From Anaerolineaceae bacterium (GTDB taxonomy: Bacteria > Chloroflexota > Anaerolineae > Aggregatilineales > Phototrophicaceae): 64,000 nt of DNA. A program made the position numbers and the translations under genes. Where the stretch lies: positions 1 through 64,000 of the forward strand of contig PABP01000010.1 of assembly GCA_002699585.1 (NCBI GenBank), in the 5' to 3' direction. The notes beneath the pieces are model-generated. The model searched no databases. It had not been told where the DNA came from and was given only the letters and a program-made list of their open reading frames with translations. This document shows, piece after piece, positions 17,698 to 26,061 of the stretch. The stretch's first letter is position 1, and each line of letters starts with the position of its first letter.

Positions 17698-19303
17698 CGC
17701 ACAGAACGAGGGCATCATCAGCGGCGTGAACCCCTGGGTGGTGATGGCTTTCATCGCCATCCCGGTCTTCATTGGCTCGCTGGACCTGACCGTTGTTTCC
17801 GCATTTTTGCCGGAACTCATCACTGAATTACAACTACCTGTCCAGACGGCGCTGGATGATGCCAGTTGGATCGTCACCGCTTATTTGCTGGCCTATACCG
17901 TCAGCCTGACCTTCATGGGCCGCCTGAGCGACTTGCTCGGTCGGCGCTGGGTGTATGTGGTGTGTCTGGTGGTCTTCATCATCGGCTCAATCTGGGTGGC
18001 GATTGCCACCACCTGGCCCGCCGACTGGCTCTACGATCTCTATCGTCGCATGGGCGAGCGACCCGACCCGGCCTATGTCAAATTGCAGGTCATCATCGTA
18101 GGCCGTGTGGTAGAGGCATTGGGCGCGGGCGCACTCGTGCCTGTCAGTCTGGCCCTGGTCGGCGATTTGTTCCCGCCATTGAAGCGCGCTCGTCCGCTGG
18201 GTCTGGTCGCCGCCACCGATACGCTCGGTTGGGTGCTTGGACCCGTTTATGGCGGACTCTTCATTCAGATCATGCCCTGGGAGGGCCTCTTCTGGATGAA
18301 CGTGCCCCTGACCCTGTTGAGTTTGTTCCTGGTGCTGTATGGCCTGCGCAACGTCAAGCAGGTGCGCGTCAAAGGCCGCTTCGACTATTTCGGCACGGTG
18401 CTGATCGTCGGCGCGTTAAGCTGCCTGAGCCTGGGCCTGGGCGCGAACGTGGACATCAGCGGGGCTTCGCTGGAAAATATATCGCCGCTGCCGGAATACG
18501 CCGCGCCGGTGTTGGGCCTGGGTGTGCTGCTGTTCCTGGGCTTCATCGTCGTCGAGCGCCGTGTCCGTGATCCATTGATTAATCTGGCCATGTTCGCCCG
18601 CCGCAACCTGAGCGCTGCCAGCGTGGTCAACTTGCTGGTGGGCTACTGTTTGTTCATCGGGCTGGTGAACGTGCCGCTGCTGGTGAATCTACGCCAGGAG
18701 AGCGTCGCCACGCTGACCGAAACCGCGCTGGAAGTCGGCCTGCTGTTGAGTACGCTCACGCTGCCGATGGCGGCGGCGGCCATCCCCGGCGGCTGGCTGA
18801 GCGAGCGAATCGGCATCCGTAACACGGTTCTTGGTGGGTTGGGACTGGCGCTGGTCGGCTTTGCCTGGGTATTCTTGACCTGGAACATCGACATCAGCAC
18901 AGCCCTGATTGGCATTCAGAATGTGCTGATCGGCATCGGCATCGGCCTAACCTTCTCGCCAGTGAGCGCGGCCATCATCAACAGCGCCCACGACGAAGAA
19001 CGTGGGGTGGCCTCGGCACTGGTCATCATCCTGCGCTTGATCGGCATGACGGTCAGCGTGGCCAGCCTCAGTTCGCTGGCGTTTTACCGCGTCAATGCGC
19101 TGGTGGATGCCGCCCAAAGCAGTTTCGGCGGCGCGTTTGATCCGAACCAGTACCAGCAAGTCTATGTGGAATCAGCAATTAAGGTGCTGGGTGAGATGGG
19201 CCTGATTGGGGCGATTTTGTGTGCGATTGCCATCGTGCCCGCGCTGATGCTCGGTCGGCAGGCATCGCCCTCGACGAAGTGGGCAAATAGCTCTCACTCA
19301 TAA
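17684..19303 (+). CDS. 14-span MFS transporter, DHA2 (EmrB/QacA) type
   Basis: 539 residues. Helix 1 leads to SLDLTVVSAFLPEL (antiporter motif D1), then the loop 2-3 signature GRLSDLLGRR, motif C-like LGWVLGPVYGG, and about 14 membrane helices in all. An unusual insertion with ATTWPADWLYDLYRRMGE lies between helices 3 and 4. Pumps of this class export drugs or lipids using the proton gradient. Start: the ATG at 17684 has AGGAG 8 bases upstream and overlaps the LprG-like gene; the frame is open further upstream but the product would lose family similarity there. Confidence 0.85.
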   Translation: MQANNAQNEGIISGVNPWVVMAFIAIPVFIGSLDLTVVSAFLPELITELQLPVQTALDDASWIVTAYLLAYTVSLTFMGRLSDLLGRRWVYVVCLVVFIIGSIWVAIATTWPADWLYDLYRRMGERPDPAYVKLQVIIVGRVVEALGAGALVPVSLALVGDLFPPLKRARPLGLVAATDTLGWVLGPVYGGLFIQIMPWEGLFWMNVPLTLLSLFLVLYGLRNVKQVRVKGRFDYFGTVLIVGALSCLSLGLGANVDISGASLENISPLPEYAAPVLGLGVLLFLGFIVVERRVRDPLINLAMFARRNLSAASVVNLLVGYCLFIGLVNVPLLVNLRQESVATLTETALEVGLLLSTLTLPMAAAAIPGGWLSERIGIRNTVLGGLGLALVGFAWVFLTWNIDISTALIGIQNVLIGIGIGLTFSPVSAAIINSAHDEERGVASALVIILRLIGMTVSVASLSSLAFYRVNALVDAAQSSFGGAFDPNQYQQVYVESAIKVLGEMGLIGAILCAIAIVPALMLGRQASPSTKWANSSHS

Positions 19304-19315
19304 CGTGGAGATTTT

Positions 19316-20305
19316 ATGCGCCGAACGCTACTAATTATTGCCAGCATCATCGTCAGCGGGATTTTCCTGTATTTTGTGCTGCGCGATGTGCCCATACAGG
19401 ACATCATCGACCGCGCACGGCAAGCCGATCCCTTCTGGCTGCTGGTGACGTTCGGCATGTTGACCATGACCATCGTCACGCGCGGGGTGCGCTGGCGCGG
19501 CCTGCTCGATAACCGCATCGGCCAAAAAGATGCCTTCTTCATCGTGGCGATTACGTTCTTGCTCAACCAACTGCCACTGCGCGCGGGGGAAGTCGCCCGT
19601 TCGCTATTGGCAACCGGACGCGGCGTGCCCATCCTGACCGCGGCCACCAGCATCGTCGTTGAGCGCATGCTGGATACACTGCTGGTCGTGCTCTCGCTGC
19701 TGCTGGCCCTCACCCAGATTTCAAGCATACCGGATACGGTCAGTCAGGCGGCAGCGCTGTTCGGTGTATTGGGCGTGGTGGCCTTCATCGTGCTGCTGAC
19801 CTTCGCCCGCTTTCCGCAGATGGCCCATTCGGTGCTGAACGCGGTCTTTAACGTCGTACCCTTCCTGCGCCGCCTGCCCCTGGAATCCATGCTCGATAAT
19901 GTGCTCGATGGACTCAAGCCGCTGACCAATCCGCGCCGTTTCGCCCACGCCATCACCTGGACGCTGATCGCCTGGGCATTCTCTTATGGGGCTATGTTCA
20001 CCATGTTGATTGCGCTCAATATCACCGATGTCGATCAATTGATGACCAGCATCCTGGGCGTGTCGATGGCGTCATTCAGTGTGGCCATTCCGGTGAGTGT
20101 GGCCGCGATTGGGCCATTCGAGGCGGCGATTGCCATCACGGGCGAAATCGTCGGCATGGAAAATACCGTCGCGGTCGCGCTGGGCCTGATTGTGCATGGC
20201 ATGACCGTGCTGGCCTATATCGTATGGGGCGTGGTCGGCCTGCTGGCGATGGGTGTCTCACTGGGCGATGTGCTGTCACAGGCCGAGAAAACGAATGAGG
20301 AGTAA
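19316..20305 (+). CDS. flippase-like membrane protein (LPG synthase TM / YbhN family)
   Basis: 329 residues with about eight membrane spans. The family signature includes TRGVRWRGLLD after helix 2, FLLNQLPLRAGEVARSLL at 78-95 and, further on, a VERMLDT block. The fold is that of the membrane half of MprF and of AglD2-type proteins, which move or modify lipids. It starts 12 bases after the MFS gene, forming a three-gene unit with the LprG-like protein. Its substrate is unknown. Confidence 0.82.
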   Translation: MRRTLLIIASIIVSGIFLYFVLRDVPIQDIIDRARQADPFWLLVTFGMLTMTIVTRGVRWRGLLDNRIGQKDAFFIVAITFLLNQLPLRAGEVARSLLATGRGVPILTAATSIVVERMLDTLLVVLSLLLALTQISSIPDTVSQAAALFGVLGVVAFIVLLTFARFPQMAHSVLNAVFNVVPFLRRLPLESMLDNVLDGLKPLTNPRRFAHAITWTLIAWAFSYGAMFTMLIALNITDVDQLMTSILGVSMASFSVAIPVSVAAIGPFEAAIAITGEIVGMENTVAVALGLIVHGMTVLAYIVWGVVGLLAMGVSLGDVLSQAEKTNEE

Positions 20306-20324
20306 GTCTTAGGCGAGCCAGGGA

Positions 20325-20651
20325 TCAGGTCGCAATGACCTCGCCTTGATAAGCTAATATGATGCGTTCGCGCGGAATGCTCACATTGACCATTAGTGCC
20401 TCATGCAGTGGCTTATCGGTCGTATCTTCATGAATGACAATCATACCATCCACGACTTCAGCCATCACCACCACCCAAGCAGGGCGTTCTTTCTTATCTC
20501 CAGGAAGCAGAATGACGCCATAGAGCTGCTGCGATGCATCAATGAATAGTCGGTACGTATCGACATCGCTATCTGCAACATATTGCTTGATCTCATCTTG
20601 GAGACGCTGAGCAAGTATTTTTTCTGATAACTGATTGGTTACGGTATCCAT
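20325..20651 (-). CDS. xisI: XisI-like protein
   Basis: 108 residues. The C-terminal half follows the XisI pattern: a strand pair WVVVMAEVVDGMIVIHEDTTD, then a helix and the ending VNVSIPRERIILAYQ. XisI was named as a factor controlling excision of the fdxN element in Anabaena, but the family is widespread without such an element. Its start overlaps the end of xisH by 13 bases, as in cyanobacteria. Slightly AT-rich. Confidence 0.82.
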   Translation of the reverse strand: MDTVTNQLSEKILAQRLQDEIKQYVADSDVDTYRLFIDASQQLYGVILLPGDKKERPAWVVVMAEVVDGMIVIHEDTTDKPLHEALMVNVSIPRERIILAYQGEVIAT

Positions 20652-21037
20652 TGTTCAACCGTCTCATTCTCTAAATCGACGATGATGAGCTTCATGTTGA
20701 TTTGTTCTGCCAACGGCAGTACTGATCTAAAAATACCATAATATGCATCGCTAGGTACAGCCAGGTAAATAGGATATGAGAGTTGCCGCTGTTCCATAAC
20801 CATTCGATAGAACTGATACTGTCCAATGGCCGTATAAATCTCTGCCAACAGATCATTTGTAAAACATTTCACTTCGACAAGGATGATCGTTTCTTGACCT
20901 CGACTTGCGCGAATATCCACATAGAGTGACGTTTTCTGATTAACCAGTCTGAGTGAGAAAGGCTTCGAATCAACGTCCCAACCGTCTTTTTCTAATGCGC
21001 GGACGACGATGTCATGGCAATGATCTAGGGCGGGCAT
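20639..21037 (-). CDS. xisH: XisH-like protein with PD-(D/E)xK nuclease fold
   Basis: 132 residues. Begins MPALDHCHDIVVRALEKDGW, the XisH opening. A nuclease-type core is visible: D41 (YVDIRA) and E55-V-K57 (VEVKCF), the PD-(D/E)xK arrangement, followed by a helix with TAIGQYQFYR. In this family the protein is thought to act with XisI. It begins 2 bases after the tsaD stop, so xisH-xisI may be read from the tsaD promoter. No XisF recombinase is in the window. Confidence 0.85.
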   Translation of the reverse strand: MPALDHCHDIVVRALEKDGWDVDSKPFSLRLVNQKTSLYVDIRASRGQETIILVEVKCFTNDLLAEIYTAIGQYQFYRMVMEQRQLSYPIYLAVPSDAYYGIFRSVLPLAEQINMKLIIVDLENETVEQWIP

Positions 21038-21039
21038 GT

Positions 21040-22107
21040 TTAACTCATTTCATACAACTGACTGCTCAACGGCCAGTTGGGCAGCACGTCGAAATCGAGG
21101 CCCGTGCGCAGACCCGCTTCATAGCGGAAGTAGCCCGCTGCCGCGATCATGGCACCATTATCGGTGCACAGGTTCAGCGGCGGATAGCGCACGGGCAGGT
21201 CAGTCTCCCGGCGCATCTTGAGCCGCAGCATGGTATTGGCACTGACGCCCCCCGCCATAAAAATCTCGCTGACACCGTGCTCTTTGGCTGCACGCGCTGT
21301 TTTTTCCACGAGAATATCGGTCACGGCTTCCTGGAAGCTAGCGGCAACATCATTCACGCTGACATCACTGCGGAGCTGCGCCCGTTTTTCCGCACCACGC
21401 CGCCGCCGACTGCGCGAACCACTGGGCGGCACGGTCACTTCGCGCCGAACCGCCGTCTTCAGGCCACTGAAGCTGAAATCGTAGCTACCATCGCGCAGGG
21501 CACGCGGGAAGTCAAAAGCGGTCCCGTTGCCATGCCGAGCAGCACGTTCGATGTGCGGCCCACCAGGGAACGGCAAATCCAGCAGGCGACCGACCTTATC
21601 GAAAGCTTCCCCGGCGGCATCGTCAATCGTGCCACCCAGGCGCTCGTACTGACCATGCCCGGTCATCAGCAAGAGTTCACTGTGCCCGCCGCTGACGATT
21701 AGCACCAATACCGGGAATTCCGGCTCTTTAAACGGCTGGCTCAGCCACAGGGAATAGATATGGCCTTCCAGGTGGTTGATGCCCAGCAGCGGCTTATCGG
21801 CCATGAGCGCCAACCCCTTAGCGTAGTTGATGCCCACCAGCAGCGACCCGACCAATCCCGGCCCCTGCGTCACAGCGATGGCATCCAACTGCGCATAGCC
21901 GATGCCGGCATCGCGCACCGCCTGCGACACCACGCTGTCGATGGCTTCCACATGGGCGCGTGAGGCCAACTCCGGGAACACGCCGCCGTGCTCCGCATGC
22001 AGGTCGATCTGGCTGGCGACGATGTTGCTGGCAATCGTCTTGCCATCGATGACAACTGCCGCCGCTGTTTCGTCACAGGATGATTCAATGCCGAGGATAT
22101 AGGTCAT
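21040..22107 (-). CDS. tsaD: tRNA N6-threonylcarbamoyladenosine synthase subunit TsaD
   Basis: 355 residues. Begins MTYILGIESSCDETAAAVV, the kinase-like ATP fold of the Kae1/TsaD family. Metal-binding H112 and H116 lie in NHLEGH, and the glycine-rich SGGHSELLLM and GGTIDDAAGEAFDK blocks are present. With TsaB and TsaE it transfers threonylcarbamoyl to A37 of ANN-decoding tRNAs. An odd, strongly basic insertion (PPSGSRSRRRRGAEKRAQLR, residues ~227-246) follows the SFSGLKTAV block. It leads the xisH-xisI pair. Confidence 0.96.
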   Translation of the reverse strand: MTYILGIESSCDETAAAVVIDGKTIASNIVASQIDLHAEHGGVFPELASRAHVEAIDSVVSQAVRDAGIGYAQLDAIAVTQGPGLVGSLLVGINYAKGLALMADKPLLGINHLEGHIYSLWLSQPFKEPEFPVLVLIVSGGHSELLLMTGHGQYERLGGTIDDAAGEAFDKVGRLLDLPFPGGPHIERAARHGNGTAFDFPRALRDGSYDFSFSGLKTAVRREVTVPPSGSRSRRRRGAEKRAQLRSDVSVNDVAASFQEAVTDILVEKTARAAKEHGVSEIFMAGGVSANTMLRLKMRRETDLPVRYPPLNLCTDNGAMIAAAGYFRYEAGLRTGLDFDVLPNWPLSSQLYEMS

Positions 22108-22192
22108 GGGTACTCGCTAGATATCTATGTATCAATGGGCTGTCTACAATGCTGTGAGTGTACCAGATTGGTCGCCTTTGCTAAATGTGTTA

Positions 22193-23185
22193 TCAGAAGT
22201 CTCGCCGCCGTAGATAGAGTGTCACCTCACGCCGATTGCTGACCAGTTGGCGTACTCGGATGATCTTGTAGGCTTTGCGCAAAATCCGCAGGGCGTGGTC
22301 CATCAGGCTGAGGCGATGATGCATCCGCAGCTTGAGCGTCATAATGGCGATGCCGTCCGCTCGTAGATGTTGAGCATAAGCGACCATCAGCCGCGCAGAA
22401 TCACGGGCATCCAGGCGCATATCGTTGACAATCAGATCATAGACCGTATCACACTGGCCGAGGTAGTCCTCGGCCAACATGTAATAGGAACTCACGTCAG
22501 GGTCAGCCTGCAACCAGGGATACATCTCTTGCGGTGCAACAGCCGTCACGCGCAGGCCGCGCCGCCGCAAGACCTCGGTCCAGGCCCCAGGAGCCGCGCC
22601 CAGGTCCAATGCATGTGAGCCAGGACGCAGCCGAATACCAAAAGCCGCCAGTGACTCGATCATCTTCAATCCGGCACGGTTGGGCACAGGTTCATCTGAG
22701 GGCATTTTGCCGCCATTGTAGGGCGATAGATTCTGTGTCGCCCACGAGATGCCCATATAGGCGCACTGACCATCAATCAGCAGCGACAGCACCCGCCCCT
22801 GCGGCAGATCGTTCGCAACCAGAACATGGTCTCGACGTATCGACTGCGCGACCGATAACATCGTATGCGGATAGTCGCCCACAATCCGTGCCTGCACGTC
22901 AAAATCGCCCTGACACAAGTCATGAGCCTGTTCACGCAGACGCGTGAGATCGTCGAGCGAACCATCTAGCGGCATGTTTTTATGCACAGGGAACGCATGG
23001 TGCAGGTAGATCGGGAGCTTATTTTTCGAGGGTTTAGTGAACTGTCCGAATGAAGCCGAATGCTTGATAAACAGATGCTGCGGGGAAATCTGCCGGATGC
23101 AGGTGAGGTGCTTATGGTGACGATGGAGTTCGTTGAGGGCTAGCTCTGTAAAATACTCCGAACAAGTGACAATCGCATGTGTCAT
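22193..23185 (-). CDS. RlmM-like / FtsJ-type rRNA 2'-O-methyltransferase
   Basis: 330 residues. An N-terminal THUMP-like region of ~170 residues is followed by a Rossmann methyltransferase with motif I ALDLGAAPGAWTEVL, an acidic VNDMRLDARD and a Lys in TLKLRMHHR. This fits the K-D-K-E scheme of FtsJ/RlmM enzymes, which methylate a ribose 2'-OH; E. coli RlmM acts on C2498 of 23S rRNA. The start is the ATG right after GGAAGGAG; an upstream in-frame Met adds a low-quality extension. The rRNA target is inferred from the family. Confidence 0.75.
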   Translation of the reverse strand: MTHAIVTCSEYFTELALNELHRHHKHLTCIRQISPQHLFIKHSASFGQFTKPSKNKLPIYLHHAFPVHKNMPLDGSLDDLTRLREQAHDLCQGDFDVQARIVGDYPHTMLSVAQSIRRDHVLVANDLPQGRVLSLLIDGQCAYMGISWATQNLSPYNGGKMPSDEPVPNRAGLKMIESLAAFGIRLRPGSHALDLGAAPGAWTEVLRRRGLRVTAVAPQEMYPWLQADPDVSSYYMLAEDYLGQCDTVYDLIVNDMRLDARDSARLMVAYAQHLRADGIAIMTLKLRMHHRLSLMDHALRILRKAYKIIRVRQLVSNRREVTLYLRRRDF

Positions 23186-23410
23186 ATCTCCTTCCGTGGG
23201 GCCACGACGCCCACCGTTAAGTGGCACTTGGTTGAATAAGTCAGCAGCAGCATAACAAAAACAGGCGCCATAACGCAAGACAGATCAATAACGAGTTGAT
23301 CCCACTGGCACCACATAGGCAAACACTTCATCCAGCGATGCCCGTACAGAAAGCAGCGGAAATCGGTTAAAATCAGGCCAATCGTCAGTGCGCTGGAAGG
23401 ACACCACCCG

Positions 23411-23965
23411 ATGAACCAAGTACGCTATGTCACCTGGGTTTTGCTGTTTGCTATCGTGATGCTCCTAACAGGCTGCGACGAAGCCACCTTCTCCACCGAG
23501 CAGCCACTGACGACCGGAACCCTGCAACCCGTGACCGGGCGTGACTTGCGAATCGTCACCGGGCAGGTGGTCTATGTACCCGCCTATTCTGAGGTTTTCG
23601 CAGGGCGTCAAGGACTAAACACGGACCTGGCCATCACCCTGGCGATACATAATACCGACCTTGAAGCACCCATTATCATTCAATCGGTTCGCTACTATGA
23701 CACCGATGGCAATCTGGTCAGGAACTACATCGACGAGCCAGTGGAAGTCTCCGCGTTGGCGACGACTGGCTTCTTAGTTGGGGAAACCGACACCAGCGGC
23801 GGTTGGGGAGCCAATTTCATCGTCGAGTGGGTGGCGGAAGAACCCGTTCACGAGCCCGTCATCGAAGCCATCATGATTAGCACACGCTCCGCACAAGGTA
23901 TCTCGATGATTAGCATCGGGCGCGTCATCTCGCAGACTGGCGACACACAAACGACCCCGGAGTGA
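23411..23965 (+). CDS. DUF3124 lipoprotein
   Basis: 184 residues. Signal peptide with lipobox LTGC (residue ~23), then a single domain with the DUF3124 features: YVPAYSEVFAG, LAITLAIHNTD, SVRYYDTDGNLVRNY, ETDTSGGWGANFIVEW and a C-terminal GISMISIGRV. Function unknown; the beta-rich domain would be displayed outside the membrane. It ends 7 bases from the convergent MFS gene. Confidence 0.85.
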   Translation: MNQVRYVTWVLLFAIVMLLTGCDEATFSTEQPLTTGTLQPVTGRDLRIVTGQVVYVPAYSEVFAGRQGLNTDLAITLAIHNTDLEAPIIIQSVRYYDTDGNLVRNYIDEPVEVSALATTGFLVGETDTSGGWGANFIVEWVAEEPVHEPVIEAIMISTRSAQGISMISIGRVISQTGDTQTTPE

Positions 23966-23972
23966 TGCGGCG

Positions 23973-25235
23973 TTATAGCTCGCTGGCCTTGCCTTTGGGC
24001 AGCAGCCAAATGATAAAAAATCCCACAATGGGCGACAGCGGGAGCAGCCAGACGACCGTGTCATAACTGCCGCTGGCAGTATACATCGCGCCGATGCCCA
24101 CCGGAGCGACCGTCACCACAAAAGTCAGGAACAGGGCCATCATGCTGCTGATGCGCCCATAATGCGACACGCCAAACATATCGGCCACCAACGAGGCCCG
24201 CGCCAGCGTATTGGCCCCAAAACTAGCCCCAAACAGCACCACAAACAGGAACACGCCGACTTCCGATGGGATAGCGATCATCACGACGAAGGCCGCAAAC
24301 ATCATGGCGAAGATGCCTGCAGTCACGACGCGCGTACTGAAATAGGCTTCTAAGGGGGCAAAGATCAGGCGACCCAGCACCTGCATCGCGCCGATTAACC
24401 CGGCCATAAAGGCCCCAAAAGCCGGATCGTAGCCGCGCTCGGATAGATAGGGCAATAAATGGACCCGCCAACCCATGCCCGCCAGAGACACCGCGCCAAA
24501 GGCCAGTGTAATCACCCAGAAAGAGCGCTTACGCAGGGCATCGCCCACCGTGACCGATGGCGGTTTGGGCTTTTCGTCAGGGTGCGCATCATGTACATCG
24601 TCGAAACCATCGACTGAAAGCCCCATGTCGGCAGGGCGGCGCCGCAGCACCAGCGCATGCAGCGGAATCACGACGACACCCAGCAGCACAGCCAGCACCA
24701 TGATGGCCATGTGCCAGCCGAGTTGCTCATTGAGGTAGTTGGTCAGCGGCAGAAAAATCGTGCTGGCGAACCCGGCCACCAGCGTGACAATCGCCAATGC
24801 GCGGCCCCGTCGCTGCGTGAACCAGTTGGCGACCACCGTGAAAGCCGGTTCATAAAACACGGTCGCCATCGTCATGCCGATGCCAATCCAGATGAGGGTA
24901 TACAGCGTCGGATCATAGACGTTGGCCCAGGCGAACAGCAGCAACACCGCCGCAATAGGTCCGAGGGTCATCAGCGCGCGGCCACCATGCCGATCCAGCC
25001 ACCAGCCGACCCCCACGCCCCCAAAGCCACTGACCAGCATCGCCAAGGAAAAACCGCCGCTAATGGTCGTTCGCGTCCAACCGAGTTCAGCTTCCATCGG
25101 TTCGATGAACACCGAGAAGGCATAGAACAGCACACCATAGGCAATCGTCGTGGTGATGGCCAGCACCGCCACGATGCGCCAACCATAATAGAGGCTCTGG
25201 CCCTCGCGGTTCAGTCGCTTGATGAGTGCGGACAT
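23973..25235 (-). CDS. MFS transporter, monocarboxylate/oxalate-formate type
   Basis: 420 residues, 12 spans with a charged central loop (FDDVHDAHPDEKPKPP). Helix 1 has YGWRIVAVLAITTTIAYGV, with FGGVGVGWWLDRHGGR in the loop 2-3 region, as in MCT/OFA-type permeases. Likely moves an organic acid with protons; the substrate is unknown. A single gene that is not part of the LprG set. Confidence 0.8.
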   Translation of the reverse strand: MSALIKRLNREGQSLYYGWRIVAVLAITTTIAYGVLFYAFSVFIEPMEAELGWTRTTISGGFSLAMLVSGFGGVGVGWWLDRHGGRALMTLGPIAAVLLLFAWANVYDPTLYTLIWIGIGMTMATVFYEPAFTVVANWFTQRRGRALAIVTLVAGFASTIFLPLTNYLNEQLGWHMAIMVLAVLLGVVVIPLHALVLRRRPADMGLSVDGFDDVHDAHPDEKPKPPSVTVGDALRKRSFWVITLAFGAVSLAGMGWRVHLLPYLSERGYDPAFGAFMAGLIGAMQVLGRLIFAPLEAYFSTRVVTAGIFAMMFAAFVVMIAIPSEVGVFLFVVLFGASFGANTLARASLVADMFGVSHYGRISSMMALFLTFVVTVAPVGIGAMYTASGSYDTVVWLLPLSPIVGFFIIWLLPKGKASEL

Positions 25236-25312
25236 AATCTGCCTTTGATGAAATAGATCATTTCAATTATATCGATACTCATCAATATGAAAAATATCCA
25301 ATTGAATACAAT

Positions 25313-26038
25313 CTAAACTCGGCGGAAGCTATAGACCGTCGCCAGATGGGTGTACCCAAGCGCGACCGCGATCTTGCCCGACCCCACGTTATCCGTTTCA
25401 TGTCGATAGAAAACCGGGCGCTCTTTTGGCAAGAAATAGGCACAGCAGGCACTGACCGCTGCCTTGCCCATCCCCTGGCCGCGATAAGCCGGGTCGGTCA
25501 GGATGCCCACATCCAGGCAGCCGATCCATTCATAACCGCTGGCGACCGCCACGATGCGCTCACCATCCAGCACGCCAAATGCCGCTTCATGGTCCAGCCC
25601 AACATCGGCCGTATCGACATCCACCTGTGGACATGCCGCCTGGAACGCTTCAAACGCCGCCTGATCGTCAGCGGTCAACTGGCGGGCGATAGCGGGCTCG
25701 GCAGGCGTAAACGGCTTAAAGCCGTCCTCTTCCAGCACATAAAATTCCTCTGTGCCAACCTCAATGGCATTATCACCCCAGGCGGCTTTGAGGTCATCGA
25801 CCGTCAGCCGATGGCCTGCCGGGAGTGCCGCCAATACGTCTTTTACGGGCTGAATCAGGTCGGGCGCGAGCACCAGCCGAACCTGCTCACCAACTGGGAA
25901 AAGCGTGTTCCAGCTATCGGCTTTCTTCTTCTCACCTTCGACCAGGGTTGTGCCCGGTTGTAAGGCTATTTCCAGGGGCATTCCAAAGCCGGATGCCATC
26001 GCCTGGGCCATTTTTTGTTGGGTTTCTGCTTTCATCAT
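25313..26038 (-). CDS. GNAT-family N-acetyltransferase
   Basis: 241 residues. The C-terminal ~110 form the GNAT fold: the acetyl-CoA loop is in YRGQGMGKAAVSACCAYFL and the ending has VGSGKIAVALGYTHL. The N-terminal half is a variable domain that probably binds the acceptor. Acceptor unknown. Convergent with nothing; 23 bases separate it from the decarboxylase upstream. Confidence 0.82.
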   Translation of the reverse strand: MMKAETQQKMAQAMASGFGMPLEIALQPGTTLVEGEKKKADSWNTLFPVGEQVRLVLAPDLIQPVKDVLAALPAGHRLTVDDLKAAWGDNAIEVGTEEFYVLEEDGFKPFTPAEPAIARQLTADDQAAFEAFQAACPQVDVDTADVGLDHEAAFGVLDGERIVAVASGYEWIGCLDVGILTDPAYRGQGMGKAAVSACCAYFLPKERPVFYRHETDNVGSGKIAVALGYTHLATVYSFRRV

Positions 26039-26061
26039 GCACCTATTTGTTGAATTGAATC

